The position numbers and the translations under genes are program-made. From Mariniflexile gromovii (GTDB lineage: Bacteria > Bacteroidota > Bacteroidia > Flavobacteriales > Flavobacteriaceae), in contig NZ_JAGJCB010000007.1 of assembly GCF_017814435.1 (NCBI RefSeq), forward strand, positions 62,001 to 126,000: a DNA stretch of 64,000 bases, written 5' to 3'. Positions 61,746 through 64,000 of this stretch are shown piece after piece. The stretch's first letter is position 1, and each line of letters starts with the position of its first letter. The notes beneath the pieces were generated by a model. It was not told the DNA's origin. It was given only the letters and a program-made list of their open reading frames with translations, and made no database searches.

Positions 61746-62908
61746 TAGTCTTTTGTTTCTGGTTCTAAAACTAAATCCTTGATAACATCCAACAGCTTCA
61801 TTTCATTATGGGGTATCATATCCAAGACATATCCTAAAACCTCTTTAATGTTATGGTCTGGCTCAGGTATAGAACGTGTTGAGTAGTAGTCCGATTCCAT
61901 GGCGATAATGCATACCTTTAAGAGATTTGAAATCATAAAAGAGGTTTCTAAATAGCCTTCCGTAACTATTCCAATGGTATAATGTCCCTTTTTAAAGGGA
62001 TAGGGTATTAAAAAAGAGAAATCCTTTTTGGACAGGGATTTAATAAAACTTAATAAGTCTGTGTCTTTGGGTTCAAAACTTTGTTGCTTAGGAACTTTTA
62101 TTTCTTTAGTATTTGATACTTCAACAATACAGGCATCCCATTTATTTTTAAACAATGATGTAGCCAATAATTTCATTTTATTGGCTTTCTCCAATATTCT
62201 ATGGGTTTGTTCCAAGTTGATATGGTAATTGTTTTCATAACGTGTAGTTATATATGCATCATCCAATAATTTTAAAAGATGTTGCTCCTCCTGTATTTCT
62301 GTATTAAAAAGGTTTCCCAGTTCTGGAGTAAATGTTCTTATATAGGTTTGAAGCTCCTTAATACTATGGCTTTTACGTTCCTTGCCCATTGTAAATAGAG
62401 AGACATATCTAAACCATAGTTCTATATGTTGGTGCAGCATATAAGCGGCATGGGACAGATTATTTTTTTCAATAAAAAAAGTCGTTCCATCCAGAAATGC
62501 AGCTATTTTATCTCGTTCCCTTTCGAAAAGGGATTGGATATTTTTTTTTGTTTTTTCAGTAGCATAATACTCATGAAAACTGTCCAATTCTGTGTCAGAA
62601 TTTTGAAAGATTAATTTGTCCCCAGTGCATCCATGAACAAAGAACAGGTTCTCTTCTTTTAACTGCTGATGGGCATATTCAAACGATAATATCCTGTATA
62701 AGAAATCCGTTTCTTCCTGAAATATTTTTGCGACCATAGAGGATAATTCTTTGGTTAAGGAAGAACTGTTTCCTTTCAAAACGACAATTAATAGGGATTT
62801 GTTATAGTCATCAAACTTAAGGTCTGACTGGTAGATGTATTTTACCTCGAGAAAAGTTGTAAGCTTATTTACGACCATTTCCATATGTGAATTAGTCTCT
62901 TGATTCAT
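61745..62908 (-). CDS. HEPN-domain protein with nucleotidyltransferase-like N-terminus
   Basis: A 387-residue protein. Residues 1-115 have a pattern reminiscent of nucleotidyltransferase-like domains ('SLLIVVLKGNSSSLTKELSSMV', 'RILSFEYAHQQLKEENLFFVHGC'), without a clear GSxxxxxxD triad. Residues 130-260 form a HEPN-type helical domain ('NNLSHAAYMLHQHIELWFRYVSLF', 'RKSHSIKELQTYIRTFTPELG'). The C-terminal 90 residues are shared with the small coupled protein downstream. HEPN proteins are often RNases or partners in defence and toxin-antitoxin systems. It diverges from an Xre regulator, in a mobile region, which fits a defence or stability role, not proven. Confidence 0.7.
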   Translation of the reverse strand: MNQETNSHMEMVVNKLTTFLEVKYIYQSDLKFDDYNKSLLIVVLKGNSSSLTKELSSMVAKIFQEETDFLYRILSFEYAHQQLKEENLFFVHGCTGDKLIFQNSDTELDSFHEYYATEKTKKNIQSLFERERDKIAAFLDGTTFFIEKNNLSHAAYMLHQHIELWFRYVSLFTMGKERKSHSIKELQTYIRTFTPELGNLFNTEIQEEQHLLKLLDDAYITTRYENNYHINLEQTHRILEKANKMKLLATSLFKNKWDACIVEVSNTKEIKVPKQQSFEPKDTDLLSFIKSLSKKDFSFLIPYPFKKGHYTIGIVTEGYLETSFMISNLLKVCIIAMESDYYSTRSIPEPDHNIKEVLGYVLDMIPHNEMKLLDVIKDLVLEPETKD

Positions 62909-63063
62909 GATTTTTGGAAATTTAAGTTAATATATTCAGACATACAGTTCATATAATCGGAACTAATGTACACATAATATGATAAAATAACAAACTAAAG
63001 TTTAGAAAATCGGAAAACTTTATCTTAAATATTAACTTTATATACTGAAAATAGGATAAAAAC

Positions 63064-63282
63064 ATGACTCAATTAGGACTCTACTTTGCTAAAAAATCAA
63101 TAAACAGATCAGATGTGTCTCGTAAAACTGGTATTAGCAAAACAAGATTAAGTGAACTTGCTAATAACATAAATACACAATTGAAGGTAAAAGAGTTGTA
63201 TTTGATTTCACTTGCTGTAGACGAAGACCCTGGTGAATTATTAAAGGAAGTTTGTAAAGACTTAAAACTACCAAAGGAGTAA
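63064..63282 (+). CDS. Xre/Cro-CI-type helix-turn-helix regulator
   Basis: A 72-residue single-domain HTH: 'LGLYFAKKSINRSDVSRKTGISKTRLSELAN' holds the two recognition helices, followed by 'LKVKELYLISLAVDEDPGELLKEV'. It is transcribed away from the HEPN gene across 155 bp that contain AAACT-AA-AGTTT (62992-63003), a short inverted repeat that could be its operator. It may control the HEPN pair, as antitoxin-type regulators do, or itself. Confidence 0.85.
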   Translation: MTQLGLYFAKKSINRSDVSRKTGISKTRLSELANNINTQLKVKELYLISLAVDEDPGELLKEVCKDLKLPKE

Positions 63283-63434
63283 ACCTTCTTGAAATAGAAA
63301 TAAATTTCTTATTTAGTATTGCACAAACCTAGTGAACAAAGCTTTCTAAAGTTTGGTTCTATCAAACGAGGGCGAATTTCACCTACAAAAACAAAACGAG
63401 AGTAAAAAATTGCTATATTTACGCTTGAATATAA

Positions 63435-63459
63435 AACAAGGGCAAAAAACACCCTTGTT
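63435..63459 (+). terminator. Hairpin upstream of the fic gene
   Basis: AACAAGGG (63435-63442) pairs with CCCTTGTT (63452-63459) over a 9-nt A-rich loop, ending 13 bp before the fic start codon. No T run follows, so it is better seen as an operator or mRNA leader hairpin that could affect translation of fic than as a true terminator. Confidence 0.4.
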
Positions 63460-63472
63460 CAAGATTACAAGT

Positions 63473-64000
63473 ATGAATAGCAAATCAATATATAATCCAG
63501 AAATACCATATAACAGTTTACCTCTATTGCCACCTAAAATGGAAATAGAAAATATGGTCATTCTAAAAAAAACTATCAGTGCTAGTAGAGCCTTGTCAGA
63601 GCTAAAAGGAGCTATAACCAATTTGCCTAATCCGACGTTATTTATTGACACCATCAACTTACAAGAAGCACAGGCCAGTTCTGCCATTGAAAACATCATT
63701 ACCACCCAAGACGAATTATTCAAAGCTTCCATAGCCGAAAAGAGAAATGATAATCCAGCAACTAAAGAAGTTATGCATTATAAAGATGCATTATGGTATG
63801 GGGTGGAGCAAATTGAAAAGCGGCCCATTTTAAACACGAATCTATTCATTGCTTTAGCACGGATTATTAAAGAAAATCAGTCTAGTATTAGAAATGCACC
63901 AGGCACACAATTAAAAAACCCTGCAAATAATACGGTGGTTTATACACCGCCCGAAGGAGAGAACGTCATAAGAGAAAAACTAAAAAATTTAGAAGACTTT
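63473..64000 (+). CDS. Fic-family protein, N-terminal part (truncated by window end)
   Basis: 176 codons are visible from ATG 63473 and the frame runs off the window. The sequence has the Fic N-terminal layout: 'PYNSLPLLPPKMEIENMVILKK', then the inhibitory helix 'INLQEAQASSAIENIITTQDEL' in broken form, with S69-x-x-x-E73-N74 matching the [S/T]xxxE[G/N] autoinhibition motif. 'NTVVYTPPEGENVIREKLKN' is the usual segment before the Fic core. The HxFxDGNGR catalytic motif lies beyond the edge. These enzymes usually AMPylate target proteins, held off by the inhibitory Glu73. Confidence 0.85.
   Translation, partial: MNSKSIYNPEIPYNSLPLLPPKMEIENMVILKKTISASRALSELKGAITNLPNPTLFIDTINLQEAQASSAIENIITTQDELFKASIAEKRNDNPATKEVMHYKDALWYGVEQIEKRPILNTNLFIALARIIKENQSSIRNAPGTQLKNPANNTVVYTPPEGENVIREKLKNLEDF

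Overview
The window looks like the chromosome of a marine Flavobacteriaceae (Bacteroidota). The signs are low GC content, a SusC/SusD pair, type IX secretion (T9SS) C-terminal tails on the large secreted enzymes, TAnnTTTG-type -7 promoter boxes, BfmA-type mobilization genes and a CTnDOT-like tyrosine recombinase.

Positions 1-40348, all on the minus strand, form a large polysaccharide utilization locus (PUL). It begins (lowest coordinates) with a FAS1 lipoprotein - SusC - SusD operon. Next is an eleven-gene catabolic operon (18347 down to 7636). It encodes a non-phosphorylative L-fucose-type pathway: sugar dehydrogenase, lactonase, UxaA-family dehydratase, 2-keto-3-deoxy acid dehydrogenase, diketo-acid hydrolase, mutarotase and a FucP symporter. 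The same operon carries KduI and KduD for 4-deoxy-5-keto-uronate, a DUF4861 lipoprotein and ManA. Then come an acetylesterase - GH30 - GH39 (frameshifted) - DUF6250 operon, a clan-A glycosidase with CBMs, two paralogous alginate-lyase-fold polysaccharide lyases with CBM6, CBM96-like and T9SS domains, and four S1 sulfatases. Together these suggest an acetylated, sulfated, uronic-acid- and deoxyhexose-containing algal polysaccharide. Enzymes outside would cut it, SusCD would import the pieces, and the products would end as pyruvate, lactate and KDG. Five or more of the transcription units share an upstream AT-rich direct repeat (ATAAATTAT-like, usually 21 bp period), a candidate binding site of a common PUL regulator not present in the window.

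Positions 40400-41500 hold decayed IS200/IS605 and IS3 fragments. Positions 41512-46498 are a galactose module: a vSGLT-like sodium/sugar symporter diverging from a GntR regulator, galK and galT.

From 46800 rightwards the sequence is mosaic. A tRNA 3'-end fragment lies against a tyrosine recombinase whose neighbourhood carries five TAGGTAAC repeats. Then come an ExuT-like hexuronate transporter and a membrane/metal cluster (two DedA proteins, a PiT-like protein, CNNM/CorC, TerC, a mini zinc-finger protein and a divergent TetR regulator with a clear palindromic operator). After these is an IS110-family element. Its 5' non-coding end contains two diverged copies of a structured element of about 150 nt with a compensatory change in its main stem, which are candidate bridge RNAs. 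The right end holds a BfmA mobilization protein, a HEPN-domain protein coupled to a small paralog of its own C-terminus, an Xre regulator and the start of a Fic protein.
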